Of a DNA stretch of 35,969 bases, positions 34,965-35,969 are shown piece by piece. Below the pieces are notes generated by a model. It worked only from the letters and a program-made list of their open reading frames with translations, searched no databases and was not told the origin of the DNA. Position numbers and translations under genes: made by a program. The stretch's first letter is position 1. Every line of letters starts with the position of its first letter. Source of the DNA: Vibrio owensii CAIM 1854 = LMG 25443 (GTDB lineage: Bacteria > Pseudomonadota > Gammaproteobacteria > Enterobacterales > Vibrionaceae); assembly GCF_000817815.1 (NCBI RefSeq), contig NZ_JPRD01000026.1, positions 1 to 35,969 of the forward strand. The letters are read 5' to 3'.

Positions 34965-35969
34965 TTATTCTTCGCGGCTAAACAGAGCGTCAATGAACTC
35001 TTGAGTTTCAAATGGACGCAAGTCTTCAATGCCTTCGCCTACACCAATATAGCGAATTGGAATTTCGAACTGATCAGCAATAGCAAAGATAACGCCACCT
35101 TTCGCCGTACCATCCAGCTTAGTCAATGTAATCCCGGTTAGAGGGGCAACATCACTGAAAAGTTTCGCTTGGCTAATCGCATTTTGACCTGTACCTGCGT
35201 CTAGCGTCAGCATGATCTCGTGTGGTGCAGAGTCATCAATCTTCTTCATCACACGCACGATCTTACGCAACTCTTCCATTAGGTTGGCTTTGTTTTGTAG
35301 ACGACCTGCAGTATCGGCAATAACAACATCCACACCGCGTGCTTTTGCCGCTTCAATCGCATCGTAGATAACGGAAGCACTGTCAGCACCTGTGTGCTGA
35401 GCAATCACAGGAACGTTATTACGCTCACCCCAAACTTGTAGTTGCTCTACGGCTGCGGCGCGGAAAGTATCGCCCGCTGCAAGCATGACTTTTTTACCTT
35501 GGCTTTGGAATTGCTTCGCTAGCTTACCGATTGTCGTTGTCTTACCAACACCATTCACACCGACCATTAAGATAACGTAAGGCGTTTTGTTGGTATCGAT
35601 CTCAAGCGGTTGCTCTACTTTAGATAGGATTTCGGCCATCTCTTCTTTTAGCAAGCCGTAAAGCGCTTCGCCATCTTTCAAATCACCGCGAGAGGCTTTC
35701 TCTGTCAGGTTATTGATGATTTTCGTGGTGGTATTCATACCCACGTCGGCGATAAGCAACTGTTCTTCTAATTCTTCGAAAAGGTCTTCATCGATTTTTT
35801 TACCGCTGAACAAACCGAAGAAACCCGCACCAATGTTTGCCTTGGTGCGACTTAGGCTACGCTTCAGACGAGCAAAGAAGCTTTCGGTTGGCTTTTCTTG
35901 TTCTTGGACACGAGGCGCAACCGGCACTTGTGGCTCTTCTGCTTCTGCTTCTGCTTCTGCTTCTGCTTC
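34965..35969 (-). CDS. ftsY: signal recognition particle receptor FtsY (5' end outside window)
   Basis: GTPase receptor that docks ribosome–SRP complexes at the membrane for co-translational insertion. The NG domain is complete: the N helical bundle, P-loop GVNGVGKTTTIGKLA, ADTAGR, and TKLDGTAKGG. The frame continues unbroken from the candidate GTG at 35927 to the window edge through a Glu-Ala repeat belonging to the acidic A domain, so the true start lies beyond base 35969. It is the first gene of the ftsYEX cluster. Confidence 0.95.
   Translation of the reverse strand, partial: EAEAEAEAEAEEPQVPVAPRVQEQEKPTESFFARLKRSLSRTKANIGAGFFGLFSGKKIDEDLFEELEEQLLIADVGMNTTTKIINNLTEKASRGDLKDGEALYGLLKEEMAEILSKVEQPLEIDTNKTPYVILMVGVNGVGKTTTIGKLAKQFQSQGKKVMLAAGDTFRAAAVEQLQVWGERNNVPVIAQHTGADSASVIYDAIEAAKARGVDVVIADTAGRLQNKANLMEELRKIVRVMKKIDDSAPHEIMLTLDAGTGQNAISQAKLFSDVAPLTGITLTKLDGTAKGGVIFAIADQFEIPIRYIGVGEGIEDLRPFETQEFIDALFSREE
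35941..35969 (-). repeat. hexanucleotide microsatellite in ftsY A domain
   Basis: Nearly five tandem GCTTCT units (minus strand GAAGCA..., coding Glu-Ala) reach the window edge. They lie in the low-complexity acidic N-terminal domain, where length changes in units of two residues keep the frame. Confidence 0.85.

Overview
The window is a chromosomal segment of a Vibrio, probably of the Harveyi/parahaemolyticus group. The evidence is the gammaproteobacterial order rrn–murI–btuB / trmA–yijD–fabR / sthA / dinF–lexA / plsB–ubiA–ubiC / glpG–glpE–rpoH–ftsX–ftsE–ftsY, the Vibrio-like protein sequences, and a ribosomal RNA leader reading off the left edge. No rRNA, tRNA or CRISPR array lies inside the window.

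Layout. Bases 1-401 hold the leader and two promoters of a leftward rRNA operon, divergent from a small membrane-anchored RRM protein. Bases 820-4570 (minus) form a cobalamin/cell-wall block: a B12 riboswitch, btuB, a DUF71 ATP-pyrophosphatase and murI. Then come trmA (+), yijD and fabR (-), sthA (+), a DinF-type MATE transporter (-), a ~280 bp MITE-like inverted-repeat element, an LCM-type methyltransferase (-), and lexA (-) with two SOS boxes.

Bases 12111-25839 are a foreign, visibly A/T-richer, 13.7 kb Tn7-like transposon inserted between the divergent lexA and plsB promoters. Its ends share TGTAGGCA, and ATTTG is repeated at both junctions. The right half is the transposition module tnsA-tnsB-tnsC-tniQ/tnsD, divergent from a sigma-70/ECF-like regulator. 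The left half is cargo that looks like a nucleic-acid defence island: a convergent AAA ATPase-TOPRIM (OLD-like) protein, and an apparent operon dam-type adenine methylase > HerA-like DNA translocase > NurA-like nuclease with an inserted zinc ribbon. The likely logic is a restriction-modification-like device in which the methylase marks self DNA and HerA-NurA resects unmarked DNA. This is inference, but it is the most interesting content of the window. Several palindromes (19000-19058, 19989-20006, 17724-17789) look like the control sites of this island. No Cas genes or TnsE are present, so targeting would depend on the TnsD-like TniQ.

The right part returns to core genes: plsB with a FadR-like operator, ubiA/ubiC, a FliL-like secreted or anchored protein, glpG/glpE, a noncoding stretch with DnaA-box- and GATC-rich sequence, rpoH, ftsX, ftsE, and the 3' part of ftsY, which runs off the right edge through a hexanucleotide repeat coding for Glu-Ala.
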